Below, in pieces: positions 13,902-28,517 of a stretch of DNA of 64,000 bases. Position numbers and translations under genes: made by a program. Under the pieces are notes generated by a model. The model had not been told where the DNA came from and searched no databases. It saw only the letters and a list, made by a program, of their open reading frames with translations. This DNA comes from Scylla paramamosain (lineage: Eukaryota; Arthropoda; Malacostraca; Decapoda; Portunidae). Within the stretch, counting starts at the first letter, position 1, and the number at the start of each line of letters is the position of its first letter. The DNA lies in contig NC_087158.1 of assembly GCF_035594125.1 (NCBI RefSeq), positions 6,126,501 to 6,190,500 on the forward strand, in the 5' to 3' direction.

Positions 13902-14330
13902 GACACGCATTTAGTAAGGTTGTTCCGTTTCTCAATTAAGAGTGTTATTCATGAGTTTCAGCATTTTGGTATGTAGAAAACTTCTCAATATACACGAGTT
14001 TTTGCGTTTTTTGCCTTGTAGTTTTTTAGAACTATAAAACATTCATTATACACTTTTCTCGCAATGTCACTTTATTTCCCAATATAGAGTGCTTTGTATC
14101 AATTTTTGGTAATGTTTTTCTGCTTCTTCATTTTGGTTGGTTTGCATCAGTTTTAGCGTTTTTCTACGTAAAACACTGAGAGGCACGTTTTTAGTCATTT
14201 TCTTTTGGATTCCCACATAGAGTGAGATCCTTATTATTTATCGTTTTGGTGCCTATAATGCTGAAAAACACTCAAAAGACAGATTTTTGGTAAGGTCTTT
14301 AATTTACTCATATGCGAGGCCTTGTATGCC
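13902..14330 (+). repeat. Inverted satellite segment 1
   Basis: Within a - block, the text switches to + orientation at GACACGCATTTAGTAAGG and returns to - near CCTTTGAGTGTTTTTTAG. The segment holds about four to five monomers, including the CTACGTAAAACACTGAG and GTTTTGGTGCC landmarks. Its left junction word GACACGCATT is shared with the segments at 21,769, 28,066, 35,613 and 39,871, so all descend from one inversion event. Confidence 0.88.
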
Positions 14331-17300
14331 CTTTGAGTGTTTTTTAGTGTATTACGCAATAAAGCACTAAAAGGAAGGGCAATCACATTACATTGGAAAA
14401 AAAAAAACAAATTTTACCAAGAACTTGCTTGCCTTTAAGTGTTTATGAGCTCCTTACATACCAAAACGGTAAAACGTATGCAAAATAAATTTTATGGAGA
14501 AAAAGAATAATATTAGCAAATACATGTATTTTGAGTATTTTTGATCATGTTATCTATAAAAACGATTAAATACATGCAAAGACCCTTATGTTTGGGAAAC
14601 GAAAGGACATTACGAGAAACGTGTATTATGAGTGTTTTTTTTAATTTCCTTCAGTACCTAAAAGCTAAAACCCACAAATAACACTCTTTATTTAGAAAAA
14701 AAATAATAATAAACAAAAAAATAACAAAATGTGAATTTTCTTTTTTTTTTAATTCATCCAAATAGGTACCGAGATGCCAAAATTCTGCCAAAATTCAGGG
14801 AATTTATGTGGGAAAAAGAACATCATCAAAAAAGATAATTATAGCTTTTTTTCGGATTGTTATGTACCAAACCCTAAAGTGCATGCAAAGCCACATATAT
14901 AGGGAAGTTAAACGACTTTACCAGAAACCTGTTTTTTCAGTATTTTTCAGCATGTTAGGCACCAAAACGATAAATAATGTGGAAGTCAGTCAATATGTGA
15001 ATCCAAAACAAAATTACTGAAAACGTGTCTTTTCAGTGTTTTACGTAGAAAAACGATAAAGCGGATGCAAACCAAGCTATATGAAGAAACAGAATAACAT
15101 TACTAAAAAGATATATTTTGAGTGTTTTTGAGCTTAACTACAAAAAATGAAAAAAAATGGATGTAAAGCATTCTATATTAGGAAACAAAAGGACATTACG
15201 AGAAACGTGTATAATGAGTTTTTTTATAGTTTTAAAAGAACCACAAGGGAATAAAGGCAAAAAATCGTATATATAGAGAAATTTCTTACATACCAAAATC
15301 GATAAACAGAACTACCGTACCAAATTGTATTTTGAGTGTTTTTCACATTCTTAATTACGAAAATGCCAAATTACATGCGAAACTACCTTCATGTGGGGAA
15401 AAAAAATGACATTACCAAAAAATGTCTTTTTAGTGTTTTTGAGCGTGATATGCAACAAAGCACTAAAAAGCAGATTAATCACATTACATGGGAATAAAAC
15501 TAACTTTTACGAAGTACTTGCCTTTAAGTGTTTTTTAACTCCTTACATACCAAATCGCTAAAACGCACACAAAACACCCTATATGGAGAAACAGAATAAC
15601 ATTACCAAAAACATGTATTTTGAGTGTTTTTGATCATGTAACCTATTAAAATGCTTAGATACATGTAAAGAACCCTATGTTTTTATAACAAAAGGATATT
15701 ACAAAAATCGTGTATTATGAGTGTTTTTAAGTTCCTTAAGTACCAAAAAGCTAAAACCCACAAATAACTCTTTATAGAGAGAAAAAAAATTTTTTTTTTT
15801 TTTGTTAATCATCTTCATAGGTACCGAAATGCCAAAATTCTGGCAAAATTCTTGAAAATTTTGTAAAAAAAAAAATTCATTATAAAAAATAATTTTTGCT
15901 TTTTCCGAAGTTATGTACAAATTCTGAAGTGCATGCAAATCGACCTTTATGGGGAAATTACACGACTTTACCAGAAACCTGTCTTTTGACTGTTTTACAG
16001 CAATTTCAACAATATTACTTAAAACGTGTCTTTTCAGTGATTTACGTAGAAAAACGCTAAAACGGATGCAAACCAACCAATATGAAGAAATGGAATAACA
16101 TTTTCCAAAAAGATATATTTTGATGTGTTTTTGACCTTGTTACCTACAAAAAATGCAAAAATGGATGGAAAGCACTTAATATTGGCAAAGAAAAGGACAT
16201 TACGAGAAACGTGTATGAGTGTTTTATAGTTTGACAAGAACCACAAGGTAAAAAACTCAAAAACTCTTATACATAAAGAAGTTTCTTACATACCAAAATG
16301 TTGAAACTCATGTATAACACTTTTAGTTAAGAAATAGAATAACCTTACTAAATGCCTGTGTTTTGAGTTTTTTTTTCACATTCTTAGTTACCAAAACACC
16401 AAATTCCATCCAAACTAGCTTTATGTGGGAAAAAAATGATATTACCAGAAAAATGTCTTTTGAGTGTTTTTGATCGTGTTAGGCAATAAAGCACTAAAAA
16501 GTAGGGCAAGCACATTACATGGGAATAAAAACAACTTTTACCAAGAACTTGCTTTTAAGTGTTTTTGAGCTCATTACATACCAAAACGATAAAACGCATA
16601 CAAAACATCTTTTATGGAGAAACAGAATAAAATTATCAAAAACATATATTTTGATTGTTTTTGATCATGTTATCTATAAAAACGCTTAAATACATGCAAA
16701 GAACCTTATGTTTGTGAAACGAAAGTACATTACGAGAAATGTGTATTATAAGTGTTTTTAAGTTACTTAAGTACCAAAAAGCTAAAATCCGCAAATAACA
16801 CTCTTTATTTAGAAAAAAAAAGTAAGAAAATAAAAAAAAAATAGGATTTTTTTTTATTCATCTTCATAGGTACCGAGATGCCAAAATTCTGAGGAAATTC
16901 AGTGCTATTATATCATAAAACAAAAATTATCAAAAAAATTAATTTTAGCTTTTTTTTTCGGACTGTTATGTACCAATCCCTAAAGTGCATCCAAAGGCTC
17001 ATATATGAGAAAATTAAACGACCTTACCAGAAATCTGTTTTTTGAGTGTTTTTAAGCATGTTAGGCACCAAAACGATAAATAATAGGGAACTCACTCTAT
17101 ATGAGAATCCAAAATAAAATTGCTGAAAACGTTTTTTTCTTTGTTTTACATAGAAAAACGCCAAAACAGATGCGAACCTACCAATATTAAGAAATAGAAA
17201 AACATTTCCAAAAAGGTATATTTTCAGTGTTTTTGAGCTTTTTACCTACAAAAAACGCGAAAATTAATACAAAGCACTCTATATTCGGAAAGAAAAGGAC

Positions 17301-20300
17301 ATTGCAAGAAAAGTGTATAATGAGTGTTTTATACTTCAATAGAACCAAAAGACAAAAAACGCAAAATGCTAAAACTCATGTATAACACTTTTAATTGAGA
17401 AACAGAACAACCTTACTAAATGCGTGTATTTTGAGTGCTTTTAACATTCTTAATTACTAAAACCCCAAATTGCATGCGAAAATAGATTTGTGGGAAAAAA
17501 AATGATTTACCAGAAAAGTGTCTTTTGAGTGTTTTTGAGCGTGATAGAGAATAAAGCACTATAAAGGAGTGCAATCACATTACATTGGAGTAAAACGAAT
17601 TTTTACCAAGAACTTGCCTTTAAGTTTTTTTGAGCTCCTTATATACCAAAACATTAAAACGCATGCAAAACACACTTTATGGTTAAACACAATAACATTA
17701 CCAAAAACATGTATTTTGAGTGTTTTTGATCATGTTACCAATAAAAACGCTTAAATACATGCAAAGAACACTATTTTTGGGAAACGAAAGGAGATTACGA
17801 GAAACGTGTATTATGAGTGTTTTTAAGTTCATTAATTACCAAAAAGCTAAAAGCCACAAATAACACACTTTATTGAGAAACAATAAATAAATAAAAAAAA
17901 TACAATATTTGTTTTCTTTCTTATTCATCTTCACAGGTACCGATATGCCAAAATTCGGGCAAAATTCAGGAAATTATGTGAAATAAGAACATTATCAAAA
18001 AAGATAAATTTAGTTTTTTTTCGGACTATTATGTACCAAACCCCTAAAGTGCATGCAAAGCCACCTATAAGGGTAAATTAAACGTCTTTGCCAGAAAACG
18101 GTCTTATGAGTGTATCCCAGCATCTTAGGAACCAACATGGAAGTCAATCTATATGGGAATCCAAAACAAAATTACTAAAAACGTGTCTTTTCCGTGTTTT
18201 ACGTAGAAAAACACTAAAACGGATGCAAACTAACCAATATGAAGAAATAAAATAACATTACCAAAAACGTATATTTTGAGTGTTTTTGAAATTTTTACCT
18301 ACAAAAAAACGCGAAAATGGATGGAAAGCACTCTATATTAGGAAGCAAAAGGACATTTCGAGAAACGAGTATAATAAGTGTTTTATAGTTTCACAAGAAC
18401 TATAAAACGTAAAATCTCGTGTATACAGAGAAGTTTCTTACATTCTAAAATGATGAAACTCTGAAACAACACTCTTAAATGAGAAACAGAACAATCTTAC
18501 TAAATGCGTGTATTTTGAGTGCTTTGCACATTCTTAGTTACCAAAACCCCAAATTGTATGCGAAACCAGCTTTATGTGAGAAAAAAATGACATTACCAGA
18601 AAAAATGTCTTTTGAGTGTTTTTGAGCGTGTTAGGCAATAAAGTACTAAAAAGCAGGGCAAACACATTATATTGAAATAAAACCAATTTTTAACAAGAAC
18701 GTACCTTTAAGTGTTTTTGAGCTCCTTATATACCAAAACACTAAATTGCATGCAAAACGAGCTTGATGGTGAAACAAAAAAACATTACCAAAAACATGTA
18801 TTTTGGGTGTTTTTGATGATGTTACCAATAAAAACACTTAAATACATGCAAAGAACCCTATTTTTGGGAAACGAAAGGATATTACGAGAAGCGTGTATTA
18901 TGAGTATTTTTAAGTTCCTTAAGTACCAAAAAACTAAAACCCACAAATAGAGAAAAAATAAATTTAAAAAATACAATTTTTTGTTGTTATTCATCTACAT
19001 AAGTATGAAGATGCCAAAATTCAGGTAAAATTCAGGGAAATTATGTAAAAAAAACATTATAAAAAAATTTTTTTTACCTTTTATCCGGAATTATGTACCA
19101 AACCCATAAGTGCATGGAAAGCCACCTATATGGGGAAATTACACGACTTTACCAGAAATCTGTCTTTTGAGTGTTTTTCAGCAATTTCAACAATATTATT
19201 GATAACGTTTCTTTTCAGTGATTTACGAAGAAAAACGCTAAAACGGATGCAAACCAACCAATATGAAGAAATAGAATAACATTATCAAAAAGATATATTT
19301 TGAGTGTTTTCAGCTTGTTACCTACAAAAAATGCGAAAATGGATGGAAAGCACTCTATATTAAGAAACAAAAGAACATTACGATAAACGTGTATAATGAG
19401 TGTTTTATAGATTCTCACGAACCACAAGGCAAAAAACGCAAAAACTCGTGTATACGAGTATAAAGAAGTTTCTTACATACCAAAATGATGAAATGCATGA
19501 ATAACACTTTTAATTGAGAAACAGATCTACCTTACCAAATGTGTGCATTTTGAGTGTTTTTCACATTCCTAGTTACGAAAATCCCAAATTACATGCGAAA
19601 TTAGCTTTATGTGGGAAAAAAAAATAAAAGATATTACCAGAAAAGTGTCTTTTGAGTGTTTTTCAGCGTGATATCCAACAAAGCACTAAAAAGCAGAACA
19701 ATCACATTACATGGGAATAAAACCAACTTTTACAAAGAACTTGGCTTTAAGTGTTTTTTTTTCACTCCTTACATACCAAAACGCTAAAACGCCTGCAAAA
19801 CATCCTTTATGGAGAAACAGAGTAACATTACCAAAAAGATGTATTTTGAGTGTTTTTGATCATGTTATTTATAAAAACGCTTAAATACATGCAAAGAACC
19901 TTATGTTTGGGAAACGAAAGGACATTACGAGAAACGTGTATTATGAGTGTTTTTAAGTTCCTTAAGTACCAAAAAAGCTAAAACCCACAAATAACACTCT
20001 TTATAGAGGGAAAAGAAAAGAAAAGAAAATATATATATTTTTTTTTTTTGTTATTCATCTTCATAGGTACTAAGATGCCAAAATTCTGGCAATATTCTTT
20101 GGGAATCGAAAACAAAATTACTGAAAACGTGTCTTTTCGGTATTTTACGTAGAAAAACGCTAAAACGGATGCAAACCAACCAATATGATGATATAGAATA
20201 ACATTACCAAAAAGGTATATTTTGAGTGTTTTTGAGATTGTTACCTACAAAAAACGCGAAAATGGATGCAAAGCATTCATTATTGGGAAAGAAAAGGACA

Positions 20301-21768
20301 TTACGAGAAACGTGTATAATGAGTGTCTTATTATTTTCGGGCAAAAGAACTTGTGGTTCACAAGAACCACAAGGCAAAAAACGCAAAAACTCGTGTATAT
20401 AAAGAAGTTTCTTCGATACCAAAATGCTGAAACTCATGGATCTTAATTGAGAAACAGAACAACATTACGAAATGCGTGTATTTTGAATGTTTTTTTTTAC
20501 ATTCTTAGTTAGCAAAATCCCAAATAGCATGCGAAACTAGCTTTATGTGGGAAAAAAATGACATTAACAAGAGTTGTCTTTTGAGTGTTTTTGAGCGTGT
20601 TAGGCAATAAAGCACTAAAAAGCAGGGAAATCATATTACATTGGAATAAAACCAACTTTAACCAAGAACTTGCCTTGAAGTGTTTTTCAGCTCCTTACAT
20701 CCCAAATCGCTAAAACGCATGAAAATCACTTATTTTCGGAGAAGCAGAATAACATTACCAAAAACAAGTGTTTTTGAGTGTTTTTTTTATTATGTTACCT
20801 ATAAAAACACTTAAATACATGCAAAGATCCCTATATTTAGGAAACGAAAGGACATTACGAGAAATGTGTATTATGAATATTTTTAAGTTTCTTAAGTACC
20901 AAAACGTTAAAACCTACAAATAGAAAAAAAAAATAGCATTTTTATTTTTTTTTTATTGATGTTCATAGGTACAAAGATGCCAAAATTCTGCCAAAATTCA
21001 GGGAAATTATGTGGAAAAAAGAACATTATCGAAAAGTTAATTTTACCTTTTTTTCGGAGTTATGTACCAAATCATAAAGTGTATGCAAAGTCACCTATTT
21101 GGGAAAATTTTACGACTTTATAAGAAACCTGTCTTTTGAGTGTTTTTCCGCATGTTAGACAACAAAACGATAGATAATATGAGTCACTTTATATGGAAAT
21201 CCAAAACAAAATTACTGAAAACGTGTCTTTTGAAAGACTTACGTAGAAAACCGCTAAAACGGATGCAAACCAACCAATATGAAAAAATAGAATAACATTA
21301 CCAGAAAAGTATATTTTGTGTGTTTTTGAGCTTGTTACATAAAAAAAAACGCAAAAATGGATGCAAAGCACTGTATATTAGGAAAAAAAAAAAAAGGACA
21401 TAACGAGAAACGTGTATAATGAGTGTTTTATAAATTCACCAGAATAACAAGGCAAAAAACGCAAAAACTCGTCCGTTTGGAGAAGTTTCTAAGATACCAA
21501 AATGCTGAAACTCATGAATAACACTCTTAATCAAGAAACAGAACAACCTTACTAAATGCATGTATTTTCAGTGTTTTTTTTTACATTCTTAATTACAAAA
21601 ACCACAAATTCCATGCAAAACTAGCTTTATGTGGGAAAAAAATGACATTACCAGAAAAGTGTCTGAGTGTTTTTGAGCGTGTTAGGCAATAAAGCACTAA
21701 AAAGCAGGGCAATCACATTACATGGGAATAAAACCAACTTTTACGAAGAACCTAACTTTTAGTGTTTT
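14331..21768 (-). repeat. Satellite block C, - orientation
   Basis: Landmark copies near 14,757, 15,807, 16,861, 17,930, 18,989, 20,049 and 20,949. Spacing is very even (about 1,050-1,070 bp) for five units, then 900. Near 17,117 is a variant with TTTTTTTCTTTGTTTTACAT that recurs near 25,067 and 31,421 at the same place in each super-repeat. Nothing here looks like a gene. Confidence 0.92.
20350..20373. other. Perfect 10-bp hairpin, third copy
   Basis: CTTGTGGTTC, ACAA, GAACCACAAG again, in the unit that otherwise matches the one near 12.4 kb. Confidence 0.85.
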
Positions 21769-22252
21769 TGACACGCATTGAGTAAGGTTGTTCTGTTTCT
21801 CAATTAAGAGTGTTATTCATGAGTTTCAGCATTTTGGTATGTAGGTAATTTCTCCATATACACGAGTTTTTGCGTTTTTTGCCTTGTGTTTTTTTAGAAC
21901 TATAAAACATTCATTATACACTTTTCTCGCAATGTCCCTTTATTTCCCAATATAGAGTGCTTTGTATCAATTTTTGCGTTTTTTTTTTTTTGTAGGTAAC
22001 AAGCTCAAAAACACTCAAAATATACTTTTTTGGTAATGTTTTTCTTCTTTTTGATATTGGTTGGTTTGCATCAGTTTTAGCGTTTTTCTACGTAAAACAC
22101 TGAGAAGACACGTTTTCAGTAATTTTCTTTTGGATTCCCACATAGAGTGAGTTCCTTATTATTTATCGTTTTGGTGCCTAACATGCTGAAAAACACTCAA
22201 AAGACAGATTTCTGGTAAGGTCTTTAATTTCCTCATATGCGAGGCCTTGCAT
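21769..22252 (+). repeat. Inverted satellite segment 2
   Basis: Opens with GACACGCATTGAGTAAGG and closes after CTTGCATGTCTTTTCAGTG. It is about 50 bp longer than segment 1 because it keeps a GTAGGTAACAAGCTC monomer piece (near 21,992) that segment 1 lacks. Confidence 0.88.
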
Positions 22253-25200
22253 GTCTTTTCAGTGTTTTAGACCGTATTATGCAGTAAAGCACTATAAGGA
22301 AGGGCAATCACATTACATTGGAAAATAAAAAATTTTACCAAGAACTTGCTTGCCTTTAAGTGTTTTGAGCTCCTTACATACCAAAACGCTAAAACGCATG
22401 CAAAATACATGTATTTTGAGTGTTGTTAATCATGTTATCTATAAAAAACATTTAAATACATGCAAAGAACTTTATGTTTAGGAAACGAAAATACATTACG
22501 AGAAACGTGTATTATGAGTGTTTTCTAAGTTCTTTCAGTACCTAAAAGCTAAAACCCACAAATAACACTTTATTTTTATAAAAAAAAAAAAAATATAATA
22601 AACAAAAAAAAAATGGGAATTTTTTTTTTTTTTATTCATCCAAATAGGTACCGAGATATCAAAATTCTGCCAAAATTCAGGGAATTCATGTGGGAAAAAG
22701 AACATCACCAAAAAAAGTTAATTATAGCTTTTTTTTTCAGATTGTTATATACCAAACCCTAAAGTGCATGCAAAGCCACCTATATAGGGAAGTTAAACGA
22801 CTTTACCAGTAACCTGTCTTTTCAGTGTTTTTCAGCATGTTAGGCACCAAAACGATAAATAATATAGAAGTCAGTCAATATGTGAATCCAAAACAAAATT
22901 ACTGAAAACGTGTCTTTTCAGTGTTTGACGTAGAAAAACGCTAAAGCGGATGCAAACCAACCTATATGAGGAAATAGAATAACATTACTAAAAAAATATA
23001 TTTTGAGTGTTTTTGAGCTTCTTACCTACAAAAAAATGAAACAATGGATGTAAAGCACTCTATATGAGGAAACAAAAGGACATTACGAGAAACGTGTATA
23101 ATAAGTGTTTTATAGTTTTAAAAGAACCACAAGGCAATAAACGCAAAAAATCGTGTATACAGAGAAATTTCTTACATACCAAAATGATGAAATGCATGAA
23201 TAACACTTTTAATGGATAAACAGAACTACCTTACCAAATTGTGTATTTTGAGTGTTTTTCACATTCTTAGTTACGAAAATGCCAAATTACATGCGAAACT
23301 ACCTTCATGTGGGGAAAAAAAATGACATTACCAAAAAAGTGTCTTTTTAGTGTTTTTGAGCGTGATATGCAACAAAACACTAAAAAGCAGAGCAATCACA
23401 TTACATGGGAATAAAACCAACTTTTACAAAAAACTTCCCATTGTTTTTTTTAACTCCTTACATACCAAATCGCTAAAACGCACGCAAAACACCCTATATG
23501 GAGAAACAGAATAACATTACCAAAAATGTGTATTTAGAGTGTTTTTGATCATGTAACCTATGAAAACGCTAAAGTACATGTAAAGAACCCTATGTTTTTT
23601 ATAACAAAGGACATTACGAAAATCGTGTATTATGAGTGTTTTTAAGTTCCTTAATTACCAAAAAGCTAAAACCCACAATTAACTCTTAAAAGAGAGAATT
23701 TTTTTTTTTTTTTTTTTTATTCATCTTCATAGGTACCGAGATGCCAAAATTCTGGCAAAATTCTTGGAAATTTTATAAAAAAAAAAATCAATATAAAAAA
23801 ATAATTTTATTTTTTTTCCGGAGTTATGTACAATCTCTGAAGTGCATGCAAATCCACCTATATGGGGAAATTACACGAATTTAATAGAAACCTGTCTTTT
23901 GAGTGTTTTTCAGCAATTTCAACAATATTACTTAAAACGTGTCTTTTCAGTGATTTACGTAGAAAAACGCTAAAACGGATGCAAACCAACCAATATGAAA
24001 AAATAAAATAACATTACCAAAAAGATATATTTTGATGTATTTTTGAGCTTGTTACCTACAAAAAATGCAAAAATGGATGGAAAGCACTTTATATTGGCAA
24101 AGAAAAGGACATTACAAGAAACGTGTATGAGTGTTTTATAGTCTGACAAGAACCACAAGGTAAAAAACTCAAAGACTCGTGTACACACCAAAAAGCTGAA
24201 ACTCATGAATAACACTTTTAATTTTGAAACAGAAATACCTTACCGAATGTGTGTATTAGAAATGCTGAAACTCATGAATAACACTTTTAATAAAGAACTA
24301 TAACAACCTTACTAATTGCCTGTGTTTGGAGTTTTTTTTCACATTCTTAGTTACCAAAACCCCAAATTCCATGCAAAACTAGCTTTATATGGGAAAAAAA
24401 AATGATATTACCAGAAAAGTGTCTTTTGAGTGTTTTTGAGCGTGTTAGGCAATAAAGAACTAAAAAGGGAAAAAAGGGAAAAAAACTTTTACCAAGAACT
24501 TGCCTTTAAGTGTTTTTGAGCTCATTATATACCAAAACGCTAAAACGCATGCAAAACACCTTTTATGGAGAAACAGAATAAAATTACCAAAAACATATAT
24601 TTTGAGTGTTTTATGATCATGTTATCTATAAAAACGCTTAAATACATGCAAAGAACCTTATGTTTGCGAAACGAAAGGACATTACGAGAAATGTGTATTA
24701 TAAGTGTTTTTAAGTTCCTTAAGTACCAAAAAGCTAAAATCCCCAAATAACACTCTTTATTTAGAAAAAATAAATAAAAAAGGGGATTTTTTTTTTTTTT
24801 TAATTTATCTTCATAGGTACCGAGATGCCAAAATTCTGGGAAAATTCAGGGCTATTCTATCATAAAACAAAAATGATCAAAAAAGTTATTTTTAGCGTTT
24901 TTTTTTTCGGACTGTTATGTACCAAACCCTAAAGGTCATACAAAGACTCCTATATGAGGAAATTGAACGACCTTACCGGAAATCTGTTTTTGAGTGTTTT
25001 TTCAGCATGTTAGGCACTAAACGATAAATAATAAAGAACTCACTCTATATGAGAATCCAAAACAAAATTGCTGAATACGTGTTTTTTCTTTGTTTTACGT
25101 ATAAAAACGCTAAAACGGATGCAAACCTACCAATATCAAGAAATAGAAAAACATTACCAAAAATGTATATTTTGAGTGTTTTTGAGCTTGTTACCTACAA

Positions 25201-28065
25201 AAAACGCAAAAATATATGCAAAGCACTCTATATTAGAAAACAAAAGGACTTTCCAAGAAAAGTGTATAATGAGTTTTTATAGTTTAAAAGAACCAAAAGG
25301 CAAAAAACACAAAAACTCGTGTATATGGAGAAGTTCCTAGATACCAAAATGCTGAAAATCGTGAATTTTCTTAATTGAGAAACAGAACAACCTTACTAAA
25401 TGTGTGTATTTTGAGTGCTTTTTACATTCTTAGTTACCAAAACCCCAAATTGCATGCGAAACCACCTTTATGTGAGAAAAAAATGATATTACCAGCAAAG
25501 TGTCTTTTTAAGTGTTTTTGAACGTGATAGGCAATAAAGCACTAAAAAGCAGGGCAATCATATTACATTGGAATAACACAAATTTATATCAAAAACTTGC
25601 CTTTAAGTGTTTTTGAGCTCCTTATATACCAAACCGCTAAAAGGCATGCAAAACAAACTTTATGGAGAAACAGAATAACATTACCAACAACATGTATTTT
25701 GAGTGTTTTTTTATCATGTTATTTAAAAAAAACGCTTAAATACATGCAAAGAACATTATGTTTGGGAAACAAAACGACATTACGAGAAACGTGTATTATG
25801 AGTGTTTTTTTAAGTTCCTTCAGTACCAAAAAGCTAAAATCCACAAATAACACTTTTTTAGAAAATAAAAAATTAAAAAAATAAAAAAATAGGATTTTTT
25901 TTTTTTTTTTTTGTTATTCATATTCATAGGTACCGAGATGCCAAAATTCTGGGAAAATTTAGGGCAATCATATGATGAAAAGAATATTATCAAAAAAGTT
26001 AATTTCAGCTTTTTTTTCGGACTGTTATGTACCAAACCCTAAAGTGCATGCACCAGAAATATGCGTTTTGAGTGTTTTTTAGCATGTTAGGCACCAAAAC
26101 AATAAATAATAAGGAACTCACTCTATATGGGAATCCAAAAAAACGTTACTGAAAACATGTGTTCTCAGTGTTTTACGTACAAAAACGCTAAAACGGATGC
26201 AAAGCAACCAATATCAAGAAATAGAAAAACGTTACTAAAAAGGTATATTTTGAGTGTTTTTGAGCTTGTTACATACAAAAAAACGCGAAAATTGATGCAA
26301 AGCACTCTATATTGGGAAACAAAAGGACATTGCAAGAAAAGTGTATAATGAGTGTTTTATAGTTTAAAAGAACCACAAGGCAAAAAACGCAAAATCTCGT
26401 GTATATGGAGAGGTTTCCTAAATACAAAAATGCTAAAACTTATGTATAACACTCCTAATTGAGAAACAGAACAACCTTAATAATTGCGTGTATTTTGAGT
26501 GCTTTTCACATTCTTAGTTACGAAAACCCCAAATTCCATGCGAAAATAGATTTGTGGGAAAAAAAATGACTTTACCAGAAAAGTGTTTTTTCAGTGTTTT
26601 TAAGCGTGATAGGCAATAAAGCAATAAAATGGAGGGCAATCACATTACATTGGAGGAAAACGAATTTTTACCAAGAACTTGCCTTTAAGTGTTTTTGAGC
26701 TCCTTATATACCAAAACACTAAAACGCAGGAAAAACACTCTTTATGGTGAAACAGAATAACATTACCAAAAACATGTATTTTGAGTGTTTTTTATCATGT
26801 TACCGATAAAAACGCTTAAATAAATGCAAAGAACACTATTTTTGGGAAGCGAAAGGAGATTACGAGAAACGTGTATTATGAGTGTTTTTTAAGTTCATTA
26901 ATTACCAAAAAGCTAAAAGCCACAAATAACACTCTTTATTGAGAAACAATAAATAAATAAAAAAAATACAATATTTTTTTTTTCTTTCTTATGCATCTTC
27001 ACAGGTACCAAAATGCGAAAATTCCGGCAAAATTCAGGAAATTATGTGAAATAAGAACATTATCAAAAAAGTTAAATTTAGCTTCTTTTTCCGGATTGTT
27101 ATGTACCAAACCACTAAATTGCATGCAAAGCCACCTATATGGGGAAATTAAACGTCTTTGCCAGAAAACTGTCTTATGAGTGTTTTTCAACATATTAGGA
27201 ACCAACACGATAAAACCCAAGGAAGTCAATCTATATGGGAATCCAAAACAAAATTACTGAAAACGTGTCTTTTCGGTGTTTTACGTAGAAAACGCCAAAA
27301 CGGATAGAAACCAACCAAAATGAAGAAATAGAATAACATTACCAAAAAAGTATATTTTGAGTGTTTTTAAAATTGTTACCTACAAAAAACACGAAAATGG
27401 AAGGAAAGCACTCTATATTGGGAAGCAAAAGGCACCAAAAAGCATGTTAAGCACCAAAACGATAAATAATATGAAAGTCACTCTATATGGAAATCCAAAA
27501 CAAAATTACTGTAAACGTGTCTTTTAAAAGATTTACGTAGAAAAAAAGCTAAAACGGATGCAAACCAACCAATATGAAGAAATAGAATAACATTACAAAA
27601 AAAGTATATTCTGTGTGTTTTTGAGCTTGTTACATAAAAGGAAACGCGAAAATGGATGCAAAGCACTCTATATAAGGAAAAAAACGGACATAACGAGAAA
27701 CCTGTATAATGAGTGTTTTATAGTTTCACCAGAATAACAAAGCAAAAAACGCAAAAACTCGACTGTATGGAGAAGTTTCTAAGATACCAAAATACTGAAA
27801 CTCATCAATAACACTCTTAATCAAGAAACAGAACAACCTTACTAAATGCGTGTACTCGTATTTTGAGTATTTTTTTTACATTTTTAGTTACCAAAACCCC
27901 AAATTCCATGCGAAACTAGCTTCACGTGGGAAAAAAATGACATTGCCAGAAAAGTGTCTTTGAGTGTTTTTGAGCGTGTTAGGCAATAAAGCACTAAAAA
28001 GAAGGGCAATCACATTAAATGGGAATAAAACCTACTTTTACGAAGAACTTGCCTTTTAGAGTTTT
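22253..28065 (-). repeat. Satellite block D, - orientation
   Basis: Landmarks near 22,636, 23,727, 24,810, 25,920 and 26,996. The block ends with an unusual join at about 27,431 (AAAAGGCACCAAAAAGCATG), where several monomers are missing. The same join appears near 34,984. Confidence 0.92.
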
Positions 28066-28517
28066 TGACACGCATTTATTAAGGTTGCTCTGTTTCTCAA
28101 TTAAGTGTGTTATTCATGAGATTAAGCATATACACGAGTTTTTGCGTTTTTTGCCATGTGGTTTTTTTGAATTATAAAACATTCCTTATACATTTTTCTC
28201 GCAATGTCCCTTTCTTTCCCAATATAGAGTGCTTTGTATCCATTTTCGCGTTTTTTTGTAGGTAACAAACTCAATAACACTCAAAATATACATTTTTGGT
28301 AATGTTTTTCTGCTTCTTGATATTGGTTGGTTTGTATCAGTTTTAGCGTTTTTCTACGTAAAATACTGAGAAGACACGTTTTCAGTAATTTTCTTTTGGA
28401 TTCCCACATAGAGTGAGTTCCTTTATTATTTATCGTTTTGGTGCCTAACATGCTGAAAAACACTCAAAAGACAGATTTCTGATAAAGTCTTTAATTTTCT
28501 CATATGGGAAGCTTTGC
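28066..28517 (+). repeat. Inverted satellite segment 3
   Basis: Opens with GACACGCATTTATTAAGG and closes near GCATGTCTTTTCAGTG. Same monomer order as the other four inverted segments, with a small loss near 28,125 where AAGCATATACACGAG joins two monomers. Confidence 0.87.
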